Of a DNA stretch of 64,000 nt, positions 21,554-30,459 are shown piece after piece. The position numbers and the translations under genes were made by a program. The stretch is from Aminobacter sp. HY435 (GTDB lineage Bacteria; Pseudomonadota; Alphaproteobacteria; Rhizobiales; Rhizobiaceae). The notes under the pieces were generated by a model. That model made no database searches, was not told the DNA's origin, and saw nothing but the letters and a program-made list of their open reading frames with translations. Positions within the stretch are counted from its first letter, which is position 1. Each line of letters opens with the position of its first letter. The stretch spans positions 348,977 through 412,976 of the forward strand of contig NZ_JANKZL010000006.1 in NCBI RefSeq assembly GCF_027568395.1, read 5' to 3'.

Positions 21554-23280
21554 TTGCCACCTCCGCGCTTGGCTTTCGCCGGCTTGGCCGCTTCACGCGC
21601 CAGCGCCTTGGCCTGCCCCACCCAGTCTTCCCGTTCGATCCTGCCGTCGAAGGCGAGATACGCCTCCGCCGCGGCAATGTCGGACTTCTTCCACGCCGCA
21701 ATCTGGTCGAAATGGAAGATGCCGTGATCGTTGAGTTTCTTTTCGTTGACCGGACCGATGCCCTTGATGAGGATCAGCCGGTCGGCGACGCCGCCACGCG
21801 GCGCAGCCAGCACGTTGGCGATGGTCTTCGCCGCCGCAGGCGCCTTCGCTGCTTTTGCCACCGCCGGCTTTGCCGGAGCGCTCTTGCTTGCGGCCGGCTT
21901 GGCAGCAGCCGGCGCAGGCTTGGCCGCCGGGGCAACCTTAGCTGCGGCAGGCTTCGCCGCTGCGCTCTTGCCGGCAGTCGGCTTTGCCGACGCGGCTGGC
22001 TTGGCTGGAGCCTTGGCCACCGGCTTGGGCTCGGCCTTCGCCGCCACGGGCTTTGCCGCAACTGCCGCCTTGGAGACTGTCACGCCCTTCGGCGCAGCGG
22101 CCTTTCCAGCCGGCTTTGCAGCAGCCTTGGCCGGAGCCTTGGCGGCTGGCGCAACCGCAGCCTTTGCAGGCTTGGCAGCTGGCGCGGCTGTCTTGGTGGC
22201 TGGTGAAGCCATCAGGCCCACGGGCTTTTCGGTTTTCGTCTTGGCCTTGGCCGCTGCCGAACGCGCCTCGACCTGGGCCGCCTTCGACGCTCCCTTGGCG
22301 ACGCTGACGATCTCGCCATGGTCGACGGGATGGTTGATGGTGTCGCTGACCGGGCCGGCCATCATCGATGCGGACGAGGCTGGGCCATGCGCCGGATCCG
22401 GCACGCCTTCCAGTTCCTCGATGACCTGTTCGTCGCCGACCTCGACCAGGACGGTCGCGACCTCTTCGTCGTCGACGCCGAGATAGGCGGCGATGACCTT
22501 CGGATCGGTACGAACCGACAGCGGGTCGCCGTCGGAGATCTTGCGACCATATTCGAGGACCACGACATGGTCGGAGATCTGCATGACCACCGACATGTCG
22601 TGCTCGATGAGCAGGATCGATGTGCCGGTGTTGTCCTTGATGTCGTTGAGCAGCGTGTTGAGCGCCAGCGACTCCTTGGGATTGAGGCCAGCCGCCGGCT
22701 CGTCGAGACAGAGCAGTTCGGGACCTGTGCACATGGCGCGGGCGATCTCGAGCCGCCGTTGGGCGCCGTAGGGCAGATCGCCCGCCGGATCGTCGGCCCG
22801 GTCGATGAGCTCGGCCTTCTCAAGCCAGTGCTTGGCCAGTTCGATCGACTCCGCTGACGCGCTACGGTAGCCCCCAAGGCCAAGCAAGCCCAGGATGGTG
22901 AAGCCCGAAGCCTTCATCAGCTTGTTGTGCTGTGCCACGAGAAGGTTTTCAAGCAGCGTCATGCCCGAAAACAGCCGGATATTCTGGAAGGTGCGCGCCA
23001 CCTTGGCCTTGGCGGTGATCTGGAAGTCGGGCATGCGCTCGAGCAGGAATTCCCCGCCGTCACGGCCGTTGAACCGGATCATGCCTTCGGTCGGCTTGTA
23101 GAAGCCGGTGATGCAGTTGAAGACCGTGGTCTTGCCCGCGCCGTTGGGGCCGATCAGCGCGGTGATCTCACCGCGCTTGGCCTCGAAGGACAGGTCGCCG
23201 ATGGCGACCAGGCCGCCGAACTTCATCGACAGATGCTCGACCTGGAGGATCGGCTTGTTCATGGAAACGCTCGCGTTCAT
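21550..23280 (-). CDS. livG: LivG-type ABC ATPase fused to a low-complexity tail and helix-hairpin-helix domain
   Basis: A 576-residue protein, more than twice the usual LivG length (about 255). Residues 8 to about 270 are a complete LivG ATPase: Walker A GPNGAGKTT, VARTFQNIRLF, signature LPYGAQRRLEIARA, Walker B LLCLDEPAAGLNP and LLIEHDMSVVM. After an acidic segment comes a region of about 150 residues made almost only of Ala, Lys and Pro, then a compact C-terminal domain (about 495-565) with LILIKGIGPVNEKKLNDHGI, HFDQIAAW and GRIEREDWVGQAKALA. That domain resembles the helix-hairpin-helix module seen at the C-termini of some alphaproteobacterial NuoE and L21 proteins. Start ATG 23280 overlaps the livM stop by one base; an internal ATG at 23262 is possible. 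Confidence 0.9.
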   Translation of the reverse strand: MNASVSMNKPILQVEHLSMKFGGLVAIGDLSFEAKRGEITALIGPNGAGKTTVFNCITGFYKPTEGMIRFNGRDGGEFLLERMPDFQITAKAKVARTFQNIRLFSGMTLLENLLVAQHNKLMKASGFTILGLLGLGGYRSASAESIELAKHWLEKAELIDRADDPAGDLPYGAQRRLEIARAMCTGPELLCLDEPAAGLNPKESLALNTLLNDIKDNTGTSILLIEHDMSVVMQISDHVVVLEYGRKISDGDPLSVRTDPKVIAAYLGVDDEEVATVLVEVGDEQVIEELEGVPDPAHGPASSASMMAGPVSDTINHPVDHGEIVSVAKGASKAAQVEARSAAAKAKTKTEKPVGLMASPATKTAAPAAKPAKAAVAPAAKAPAKAAAKPAGKAAAPKGVTVSKAAVAAKPVAAKAEPKPVAKAPAKPAASAKPTAGKSAAAKPAAAKVAPAAKPAPAAAKPAASKSAPAKPAVAKAAKAPAAAKTIANVLAAPRGGVADRLILIKGIGPVNEKKLNDHGIFHFDQIAAWKKSDIAAAEAYLAFDGRIEREDWVGQAKALAREAAKPAKAKRGGGK

Positions 23281-24668
23281 CAGCCGTGTCCTTCCTTGGT
23301 GAAGGCGCTTGAGACGGCCTTTCGCTTGTGCAGGAAGGCTGTGGGTTCTCGACTGCCGACGAAACCTCGCGGCTTCCACAGCATCACGATCACCATGGCC
23401 ATGCCGAACAGCAGCATGCGGTACAGTTCAGGCGTGAAGTCCTGTCCGAAGACGTGCTTCAGGAACTCCATTTCGCGCAGGATTTCGGTACCGCCGATCA
23501 TCAGCGCGGCAGCCACCGCAATGCCGACCAGCGAGCCCATGCCTCCCAGAACCACGATGGCGAGAATGATCGCCGATTCCAGGAACACGAAGGATTCAGG
23601 CGAAACAAAACCCTGGCGCGCAGCGAAGAACGAGCCGGCGAAGCCGCCGAACATGGCTCCCGTGGCGAATGCCGTCAGCTTGGTCGTCGTGGTGTTGATA
23701 CCGAGCGAACGGCAGGCAATTTCGTCCTCGCGCAGCGCTTCCCAGGCGCGGCCCACCGGCATACGGCGCAGGCGGATGGTGACGAAGGCCGTCAGCAGCG
23801 CCAGCAGCAGGATCAGGTAGTAGAGGAAGATCTTGTAGTAGGCGCCGGACTGGGCAATGCCGAGCACCTTGGCGATGTAGTTCGGGTCCGAGACATTGAA
23901 CGACACCAGACCAAAGAAGCTGATCTTGGGGATGCCGGAGATGCCGGCGGCGCCGTTGGTGACTTCGCGCCAGTTGATCAGCACCAGACGGATGATTTCA
24001 CCAAACGCCAGCGTCACGATCGCCAGATAGTCGCCGCGCAGGCGCAGGACAGGAAAGCCGAGGATGACGCCCCAGAAGGCGGCCATGATGCCGGCGACCG
24101 GCAAGAGGATCCAGAACGACCATCCGAGATGCGTTGCAAGCAGGGCATAGGCGTAAGCACCGACCGCGTAGAAGGCGACATAGCCGAGGTCGAGCAGGCC
24201 GGCGAGGCCGACGACGATGTTCAGCCCCCAGGCCAGCATCACATAGATCAGGATCTGGATGCCGAAATTGTCGACCCATTTGAGCGAGCCCTGGAAGCCG
24301 AACAGCAGCACCATCAGGACCGGGTAGATGAACAGCACCAGGATCGCGATCTTGGAAAAGTTCTTGCGGAAGAAGCCTGCCTCCTCGGCAACCGGCGGCA
24401 GCTTGGCCTTTTCGGCGTTGCGGCGGTCGATCATCGGCCGCACGAAGGCGACCATGGTGAAGCGACCGGCCATCACAAGGGCGACGACGATGGCGAGCAG
24501 GCCCCAGCGCTGAACCAGGATAAGTTCGTTCGAGATGTTCTGGTCGGTCTTCAGGCCGATGAACAGGAAGAACAGGCCGAAGGAGATGACGCCCGCAAAC
24601 AGTGCCTCGCGTATGCCGCGCTGGATGGGGCTGGTATCTTCGCGATCGATTTTGGCGATATTGGCCAT
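23280..24668 (-). CDS. livM: Branched-chain amino-acid ABC transporter permease LivM
   Basis: A 462-residue inner-membrane permease, longer than many LivM proteins because of an N-terminal extension of about 120 residues with three hydrophobic segments before the conserved core. The core carries [31 protein letters not shown] and the coupling-helix EAA-like segment [20 protein letters not shown] that contacts the ATPases. Start ATG 24668 lies four bases after the livH stop; a further 11 codons upstream are open but less likely. Confidence 0.95.
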   Translation of the reverse strand: MANIAKIDREDTSPIQRGIREALFAGVISFGLFFLFIGLKTDQNISNELILVQRWGLLAIVVALVMAGRFTMVAFVRPMIDRRNAEKAKLPPVAEEAGFFRKNFSKIAILVLFIYPVLMVLLFGFQGSLKWVDNFGIQILIYVMLAWGLNIVVGLAGLLDLGYVAFYAVGAYAYALLATHLGWSFWILLPVAGIMAAFWGVILGFPVLRLRGDYLAIVTLAFGEIIRLVLINWREVTNGAAGISGIPKISFFGLVSFNVSDPNYIAKVLGIAQSGAYYKIFLYYLILLLALLTAFVTIRLRRMPVGRAWEALREDEIACRSLGINTTTTKLTAFATGAMFGGFAGSFFAARQGFVSPESFVFLESAIILAIVVLGGMGSLVGIAVAAALMIGGTEILREMEFLKHVFGQDFTPELYRMLLFGMAMVIVMLWKPRGFVGSREPTAFLHKRKAVSSAFTKEGHG

Positions 24669-24672
24669 GATC

Positions 24673-25575
24673 TCAGACCTTCTCGACTTCAGGCCGGCCA
24701 AGGATGCCGGAGGGCAGGAAGATCAGCACGATGGCAAGGATCGAGAAGGCGGCGACGTCCTTGTAGTCGATCGAGAAGTAGGCCGACCACATGCTTTCGA
24801 TGAAACCGATCATCAGTCCGCCGAGCATCGCCCCGGGCAGCGAGCCGATGCCGCCGAGAACCGCTGCGGTGAACGCCTTGACGCCGGGCACGAAACCGTC
24901 GGAGAAGGCGACGACGCCATAGTACATCAGGAACAGCGTGCCGGCGACGGCGGCCAGGGCTGCGCCCATGATGAAGGTGATCGAGATGGTGCGATCGACG
25001 TCGATGCCGAGCAGCGCAGCCATCTTGCGGTCCTGCTCGCAGGCACGCTGGGCGCGTCCGAGCGAAGTCTTGTTGACCAGATACCAGAACAGGGCCAGCA
25101 GCAGCACCGTAACGATGACGATGATGATCTGCTTCAGCGAAACCGAGATGCCGTTGACGTTGTAGACGGTCGAAACCATCGGCGGGATCGGCTTGTTGCG
25201 CGGACCCTGGGTGACCTGGACGAAGTTGGACAGCGCGATCGACATGCCGATCGCCGTAATCAGCGGCGCCAGTCGGAACGACCCTCGCAGCGGCCGGTAG
25301 GCGACCTTTTCAATGGTCCAGTTGTAGAGGCTGGTCATCGCCATCGCCACGACCATCATCAGCAACAAGGCGACGACGACAGGCACCGACGTGAACATCG
25401 CAGTGAGGATCAAGAACACGATCAGGGCGGCGAAGGCCCCGAGCATGAAGATGTCACCGTGGGCGAAATTGATCATGCCGATGATGCCGTAGACCATCGT
25501 ATAGCCGATCGCGATCAGGCCATAGATGGACCCAAGCGTCAGCCCGTTGACCATCTGCTGGACAAAATACTGCAT
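24673..25575 (-). CDS. livH: Branched-chain amino-acid ABC transporter permease LivH
   Basis: A 300-residue permease with about eight membrane segments and the family motifs [52 protein letters not shown] (coupling loop) and [17 protein letters not shown]. First gene of the liv operon; ATG 25575 has AGGGGAG upstream. The order H-M-G-F is the usual one. Confidence 0.96.
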   Translation of the reverse strand: MQYFVQQMVNGLTLGSIYGLIAIGYTMVYGIIGMINFAHGDIFMLGAFAALIVFLILTAMFTSVPVVVALLLMMVVAMAMTSLYNWTIEKVAYRPLRGSFRLAPLITAIGMSIALSNFVQVTQGPRNKPIPPMVSTVYNVNGISVSLKQIIIVIVTVLLLALFWYLVNKTSLGRAQRACEQDRKMAALLGIDVDRTISITFIMGAALAAVAGTLFLMYYGVVAFSDGFVPGVKAFTAAVLGGIGSLPGAMLGGLMIGFIESMWSAYFSIDYKDVAAFSILAIVLIFLPSGILGRPEVEKV

Positions 25576-25919
25576 ATGAAAGCGGCTCCCCTGGAATGTC
25601 GCGCAAACGCGCATTCCTATTGATATTTCCCCTAGTCCTAAAGTTTCGAGCCCGGATTGCAACGGGATTTTTCAACCTCGCCGCGCCTTATGGAGCAGCC
25701 TTGCGACCGCCGTTGTTTTTGTCTGATCCAGGCTCTGGACCATCGCGAACCTAACATTGGCTCAACGCAATGTCTTTGTCGATTCCGGTCACATTTTGCG
25801 CAAATACCGAAGAATTCTGCGTTCGATTGCACAAAAGCAACAGGTTCTTGCGTCTCGCCGTCAATCTCCTCCTAAAGATTGTCTAGACATATTAGCCCTG
25901 CAAAACACCTTCCATACGA
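25576..25919. other. liv leader/promoter region, no gene
   Basis: 344 bases without a credible gene between the livH start and the end of the hydroxyproline epimerase gene, both on the minus strand. It should hold the liv promoter and leader. The only discrete motif I see is a perfect 10-base palindrome TGTCTAGACA at 25880-25889, possibly an operator. Confidence 0.45.
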
Positions 25920-26921
25920 CTAATTGACTACGAAGCCGTGTGCGAACGGATCGCGCTCGTCGATGAAGATCGTGTTCAGCCCGGTCATCCGCGCCCAGCC
26001 GCCGATGGAAGGTATGATGGCATTCCTGCCGGCTACCTCGACCTCGCGTTCGACGCGTCCCTTGAACAGCGAACCGATGATCGATTCATGGATGAAGTCC
26101 TCGCCAACCTTGAGCTTGCCCTTGCCGTGCAGCTGGGCCATCCGCGCCGAGGTGCCTGTGCCGCAAGGCGAACGGTCGATCGCCTTGTCGCCATAGAATA
26201 CGGCGTTGCGCGCGCTGGCTTCCGGGTGCTTTGCGACGCCGGTCCACAGCATATGCGACAGACGGTTGATACCGGGGTTCTCGGGATGCACGAACGAATA
26301 CTTCTCGTTCAGCCGCTGGCGCACGACCGGGCTCCAGGCGATGAAGTCGCCAGCCGAGTAGTCGGCCATGTCGCGGAAGTTCTCCTGCGCCTCCACGATG
26401 GCGTAGAAGTTGCCGCCATAGGCTACATCGACGCGGATCTCGCCCAGCCCAGGGCATTCGACGGTCAGCCCCTCGGCATGGAGGAAGGACGGCACGTTGG
26501 TGATGCGCACTTCCTCGACATATTCTCCGACCTGCCTGTACTCGGCGATGACCAGCCCAGCCGGCGTATCCAGGCGCAGCACGCCGGGGGTCTTGGGTTT
26601 CACCAGACCGTGCTCGATCGCCATCGTCACCGTCCCGATGGTGCCGTGACCGCACATCGGCAGGCAGCCCGAGGTCTCGATGAACAGGATCGCGACATCG
26701 CAATCGTCGCGCGTCGGGGGATACAGGATCGAGCCCGACATCACGTCATGCCCGCGCGGCTCGAACATCAGGCCGGTGCGGATCCAGTCGTATTCGGCGA
26801 GGAAGTGCGCGCGGCGCTCCATCATCGTCGAACCGTCGAGGCGCGGACCGCCGCCGGCCACCAGCCGCACCGGATTGCCGCAGGTATGACCGTCGATACA
26901 GAAGAAGGAATGGCGGGCCAT
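25920..26921 (-). CDS. 4-hydroxyproline 2-epimerase (proline racemase family)
   Basis: A 333-residue proline-racemase-fold enzyme. Both catalytic Cys are present, Cys90 in MCGHGTIG and Cys253 in SPCGTGTSARMA, so it is an epimerase/racemase rather than the Thr-containing trans-3-hydroxyproline dehydratase of the same fold. The family and length fit the enzyme that turns trans-4-hydroxy-L-proline into cis-4-hydroxy-D-proline. The next two genes upstream encode the following steps, which strongly supports this assignment. Start ATG 26921 gives MARHSFFCIDGHTCGNP. Confidence 0.9.
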   Translation of the reverse strand: MARHSFFCIDGHTCGNPVRLVAGGGPRLDGSTMMERRAHFLAEYDWIRTGLMFEPRGHDVMSGSILYPPTRDDCDVAILFIETSGCLPMCGHGTIGTVTMAIEHGLVKPKTPGVLRLDTPAGLVIAEYRQVGEYVEEVRITNVPSFLHAEGLTVECPGLGEIRVDVAYGGNFYAIVEAQENFRDMADYSAGDFIAWSPVVRQRLNEKYSFVHPENPGINRLSHMLWTGVAKHPEASARNAVFYGDKAIDRSPCGTGTSARMAQLHGKGKLKVGEDFIHESIIGSLFKGRVEREVEVAGRNAIIPSIGGWARMTGLNTIFIDERDPFAHGFVVN

Positions 26922-26939
26922 GATGGGTAACACCTTGCG

Positions 26940-28193
26940 TCAGAAACGTTGGGCGGAAAAGGGGGCGATATCCAGCGGCAGCGGATTGCCGAGCATGCGG
27001 TCGCGGATCAGCCGACCGGTCGCCGCCGACTGGGTCAAGCCAAGATGGCCGTGGCCGAAAGCATAGTGGATGTTGGGGTGTTGCTGCGAACCGCCGATGA
27101 CCGGCAGCGAATCGGGCAGGGACGGACGGAAGCCCATCCATTCGCGTCCACCAGATGGGTCGAGCCCGGGCAGAAACTTCTTCGCTTTCTCGAGCATGGC
27201 CCTGGAGCGCGCATAATCGGGCCGGCGTGTGAGGCCGCCAAGCTCGACCGCACCGCCAATGCGCAGGCCGGTCGAAAGCGGCGTAATGACAAAGCCGTGG
27301 CCAGGGAAGGTCAATTGCCGCTTGACCTCAAAGGCCGTGACGGGGAGCGTCGTGTTGTAACCGCGCTCTGTCTCGAGCGGGATGATGTCGCCGAGCTGGC
27401 GCGTCAGCTTGTGCGACCACGCGCCCGCCGCAATCAGCACCTTTTGCGCAAACAGCGTGCGCCCCTGCTTGAGCTGTATGAGCACACGGCCGTCGACCGG
27501 CCGGACGAGAGCGACATCACCCTTGAGGAACCGCGCGCCCATGCCTTCGGCGTGGCGCCAGATCGCTTTGCCGAGATCCTGGGGGTCCGACACGGTCTTC
27601 CAGCCGGGGACGAACGTGCCGCGCGTGAAGCGATCGGACAAACCCGGTTGATAGCCGGCAAGCTCGGCCTTGCCGAGATGCCGGCCCGAAATTCCGAAGC
27701 GCTCGCGCGCCTCCCAGCTCGGCAGGGCAGCCCGAAACTCGTCGTCGCTCTCGTAGAGTTCGAGCGCCCCATCCTCGCGCAGCATCGAGCCGGTCCCCGA
27801 GCGTGCCATCAGCGACGCCCATTCCTGCTCGGCCAGCTTCATCAGCCCGGCCTGCGCCGCAAGACTTGCCTCGTAGTTGGCGGACGAGCCGGCGCGCCAG
27901 AACCGATAGAGCCAGGGCAGCAGCCTGGGCAGATAGGCGGGCGGAATGCTGAGCGGACCGAGCGGATCGGCAAGCCATTTCGGCACATTGCCGATCATGC
28001 CCTTGTGAGCGAGCGGCAAGACGTCGGAGAACGCAAAGGCGGCGGCGTTGCCCGAGCTCGTCTCCTCGCAGATGCCGGTGCGGTCGATGACGGTGACCTT
28101 CTGCCCGACCTCGGCCAGATAGGCAGCCGCAGCGATGCCGACAATGCCGGCGCCGATGATGGCGATGTCGATCTCATCGACCGCTACGCTCAT
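26940..28193 (-). CDS. FAD-dependent D-amino-acid dehydrogenase, probably D-hydroxyproline dehydrogenase
   Basis: A 417-residue DadA-family flavoprotein. The dinucleotide-binding motif IIGAGIVGIAAAAYLAEVG lies at residues 11-29, and the C-terminal FAD motif region GHGHLGLTQSAATG is intact. Sitting between the 4-hydroxyproline epimerase (18 bases downstream) and the DHDPS-family gene, it most likely oxidises cis-4-hydroxy-D-proline to 1-pyrroline-4-hydroxy-2-carboxylate at the membrane. Substrate assignment rests on context. Start ATG 28193. Confidence 0.85.
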   Translation of the reverse strand: MSVAVDEIDIAIIGAGIVGIAAAAYLAEVGQKVTVIDRTGICEETSSGNAAAFAFSDVLPLAHKGMIGNVPKWLADPLGPLSIPPAYLPRLLPWLYRFWRAGSSANYEASLAAQAGLMKLAEQEWASLMARSGTGSMLREDGALELYESDDEFRAALPSWEARERFGISGRHLGKAELAGYQPGLSDRFTRGTFVPGWKTVSDPQDLGKAIWRHAEGMGARFLKGDVALVRPVDGRVLIQLKQGRTLFAQKVLIAAGAWSHKLTRQLGDIIPLETERGYNTTLPVTAFEVKRQLTFPGHGFVITPLSTGLRIGGAVELGGLTRRPDYARSRAMLEKAKKFLPGLDPSGGREWMGFRPSLPDSLPVIGGSQQHPNIHYAFGHGHLGLTQSAATGRLIRDRMLGNPLPLDIAPFSAQRF

Positions 28194-28223
28194 GCCTTGC
28201 CCCTCCCCCAGGGCCTTCTTCCC

Positions 28224-28318
28224 CAGCAGTGTCGCGCGTCCCATTGGACGCGCAAGCGCTGCAAGGCATTCAACTAGCGCATGATCCAGAAAATCGGTTT
28301 CGATCCTCGGGATCGTCC
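28224..28318. repeat. A/B intergenic palindromic repeat, diverged copy
   Basis: A B-type palindrome built around GTCGCGCGTCCCATTGGACG (28224-28262) is followed by an A-type element AGCGCATGATCCAGAAAATCG (28276-28318) whose right arm is degenerate. It fills the gap between the FAD dehydrogenase and the DHDPS-family gene. Confidence 0.6.
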
Positions 28319-28320
28319 AC

Positions 28321-29214
28321 TCAGAAAGACGGCAGCTTGGGCCGAACGGCCAGCGCGTCCTTGATGATCTTTTCCACCGCATTGCGGCGCTCGCCGGACA
28401 GCGGCTTGCGCGGCATGCGCACGCGATCGTTGGAGCCGATCGCCAGCACTTCCGCCAGCTTGATGTTCTGGACCAGATAGGTCGACACGTCGAGGTCGAG
28501 CAGCGGGCGGAACCAGCGGTAGATCGCCAGCGCCTCTTCGCGGCGGCCCTGCTTCATCAGCTGGTAGATGGCGACCGTCTCGCGCGGGAAGGCGACCACC
28601 AGGCCGGCGACCCAGCCAATGGCGCCGACCGAGAGCGCTTCGAAGGCAAGGTTGTCCACGCCGGTGAAGAGATCGTAGCGATTGCCGAGGCGATTGATGA
28701 TCTCGGTCGAGCGGCGGATGTCGTCGGACGATTCCTTGACCGCCACGAAGCGCTTGTCGGACGCCAGTTCCTCCATCTGGTCGACGGTGACGTCAACGCG
28801 GTAGGCGAGCCTGTTGGAATAGATCATGACGGGCAGATCGCCGGCTTCGGCGACCGCGCGCAGGGCAGAGACCGTCTCTTCCGCATTGGTGTGGTAGATC
28901 GGGCTCGGCACGACCATCAGACCGGAGGCGCCTTCCTTGGCGGCGCGCTTGGCGATCGCGGCGGCTTCGCGGGTGCCAGCCTCGTTGACAGTGAGCAGCA
29001 CCGGCTTGCCGCCAGCCACCTTCTGCGCCGTCTTCAGCACTTCGATCTTCTCGTCATGCGACAGCATCGGGCCTTCGCCGAGCGAGCCGGCGACGATCAG
29101 GCCATCGCACCCAGCCTCCATCTGCAGCGCAAAGCAACGTTCCATCTCGGCATGATCGAGACGATCTTCCGCGGTGAACTTGGTGGTGACTGCTGGAATG
29201 ACTCCGGCCCACAT
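28321..29214 (-). CDS. DHDPS-family lyase, probable 1-pyrroline-4-hydroxy-2-carboxylate deaminase
   Basis: A 297-residue class I aldolase of the dihydrodipicolinate synthase/N-acetylneuraminate lyase family. The Schiff-base Lys is residue 160 (VAVKESS) and the conserved Tyr is 132 (MIYSNR). The phosphate/carboxylate loop is GSLGEG instead of the GTTGE of true DapA, which argues against lysine biosynthesis. With the epimerase and D-hydroxyproline dehydrogenase in the same direction, the natural role is conversion of pyrroline hydroxycarboxylate to 2-oxoglutarate semialdehyde. First gene of the leftward hydroxyproline cluster; its promoter lies in the operator region shared with the GntR gene. 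Confidence 0.85.
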   Translation of the reverse strand: MWAGVIPAVTTKFTAEDRLDHAEMERCFALQMEAGCDGLIVAGSLGEGPMLSHDEKIEVLKTAQKVAGGKPVLLTVNEAGTREAAAIAKRAAKEGASGLMVVPSPIYHTNAEETVSALRAVAEAGDLPVMIYSNRLAYRVDVTVDQMEELASDKRFVAVKESSDDIRRSTEIINRLGNRYDLFTGVDNLAFEALSVGAIGWVAGLVVAFPRETVAIYQLMKQGRREEALAIYRWFRPLLDLDVSTYLVQNIKLAEVLAIGSNDRVRMPRKPLSGERRNAVEKIIKDALAVRPKLPSF

Positions 29215-29225
29215 GGCGATATCTC

Positions 29226-29305
29226 CTCTGATATATCAGTGATATATGACGACCAAACCAATGCTGTCAATCCAGATTCAGCTCTGATATATCAAAAATA
29301 TATCA
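29226..29305. promoter_or_regulatory. Duplicated operator between hydroxyproline genes and GntR gene
   Basis: The 13-base motif CTCTGATATATCA occurs twice in direct orientation, at 29226-29238 and 29282-29294. Each contains the perfect palindrome TGATATATCA and each is followed at exactly the same distance by a partial second box (ATATATGA at 29242, ATATATCA at 29298). The spacing of 56 bases is about five helical turns, suiting cooperative binding or looping by the adjacent GntR protein. Confidence 0.75.
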
Positions 29306-29328
29306 TTGTACTATCAAGCGATTCGGTC

Positions 29329-29976
29329 ATGCAAGCTGAGAAACTGGAACCGGCTGCGACACGCGCCTATCATGAGCTCGAGCGGCTCATCGTGACGCTG
29401 GAGCTGGCCCCTGGCACCATCGCCACGGAAGGCTCCCTGATCGACATGCTCGGTCTCGGCCGCACGCCTGTGCGCGAAGCGATCCAGCGCCTGGCCTGGG
29501 AAGGTCTGGTCGAGATCCGGCCGCGCGCCGGCCTGGCGATCGCGCCGCTGCACCCCGGCGACTGGCTGCGCGTGCTCGATGCGCGACGCGGTGTCGAGAT
29601 CGTGCTTGCCCGCTCGGCGGCACGTTTCGTCACCCGCGATGCGGCCAACCAGTTTCACGCTGCGGCCCTGGCGATGCAGAAGGCCGTTCTGGCAGCGGAT
29701 GTTCTCGGCTTCCTCGCCGCTGACAAGGCGCTTGACGAAGCCCTTGCGCTTGCCGCCGACAACGATTTCGCCGCACGTCTCGCGGCCCCATTGCAAACCC
29801 ACAGTCGCCGCTTCTGGTTTCGCTACCAGCGCGACACCGGCCTCGCCGCCTCGGCCGAACATCATGTGGCGCTGATCCGCTCGATCCTCGAACATGACGA
29901 AGACGGTGCAGCGCAGGAATCCGAGCGGCTGATGTCGATGCTGCGCGCCCACGCCGAAGCCGCCGCGACGCGGTGA
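29329..29976 (+). CDS. GntR-family (FCD) transcriptional regulator
   Basis: A 215-residue regulator with an N-terminal winged helix (residues 12-75, including TRAYHELERLIVTLELAPGT and GLGRTPVREAIQRLAWEGL) and an all-helical FCD effector domain. It is transcribed away from the hydroxyproline genes, across the duplicated operator, so it most likely represses them and itself until hydroxyproline or a product appears. I chose ATG 29329 (MQAEKLEPAATRAYHEL); the open frame runs far upstream but across the operator and the neighbouring gene. Confidence 0.88.
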   Translation: MQAEKLEPAATRAYHELERLIVTLELAPGTIATEGSLIDMLGLGRTPVREAIQRLAWEGLVEIRPRAGLAIAPLHPGDWLRVLDARRGVEIVLARSAARFVTRDAANQFHAAALAMQKAVLAADVLGFLAADKALDEALALAADNDFAARLAAPLQTHSRRFWFRYQRDTGLAASAEHHVALIRSILEHDEDGAAQESERLMSMLRAHAEAAATR

Positions 29977-29998
29977 GCCGAACCGGGCGCCTGAGCAA

Positions 29999-30322
29999 TC
30001 AGTGTCGCTGCGGCCCGGTCTTGTCGGCCAGATCGACCGAACTCTCCCATCCGTCTCCGGCTGCCAGAACGCAGCTCTGCCCCCTGACGTCGGTCATCAG
30101 CATCGTCCAGGTGCCGCTGTCGGAGACATAGATCTCTACAATGGTGGTGATGCTGGCCACGCCGTAGCCAAGCCGCCATTCCTGAAAGCCATCGGCAAGT
30201 CCGTCGACGATTGCGTCGTGATCGCTGCAGATCACTTGCGCGCCGGTCTCGGTTGACGACAACGCCAGCGCAGCACCCATCCCTACGAGACAGCCTACGC
30301 GCAATACGAGCACGAGTGCCAT
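29999..30322 (-). CDS. Small secreted protein, tandem paralogue 1
   Basis: A 107-residue protein with a signal peptide (cleavage likely after ETGAQ). The mature domain starts VICSDHDAIVDGLADGFQEW and contains GTWTMLMTDVRGQSC and AAGDGWESSVDL. Two Cys are conserved with its neighbour and may form a disulfide. The Shine-Dalgarno AAGGAGG upstream of ATG 30322 is very strong. It is clearly homologous to the gene at 30460-30777. Unknown function; periplasmic by inference. Confidence 0.8.
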   Translation of the reverse strand: MALVLVLRVGCLVGMGAALALSSTETGAQVICSDHDAIVDGLADGFQEWRLGYGVASITTIVEIYVSDSGTWTMLMTDVRGQSCVLAAGDGWESSVDLADKTGPQRH

Positions 30323-30459
30323 CTGGCACCTCCTTGCCGCATCTGCAGAGAATGATGGTGCGCTCGCAATGCAAGCGACGCAACATGCCACCCGTCATCG
30401 ATGGACAAATACCAAGACAAAAACGGGCACCGCTGCGCGGCGGAACTGGCGACCGGCAA

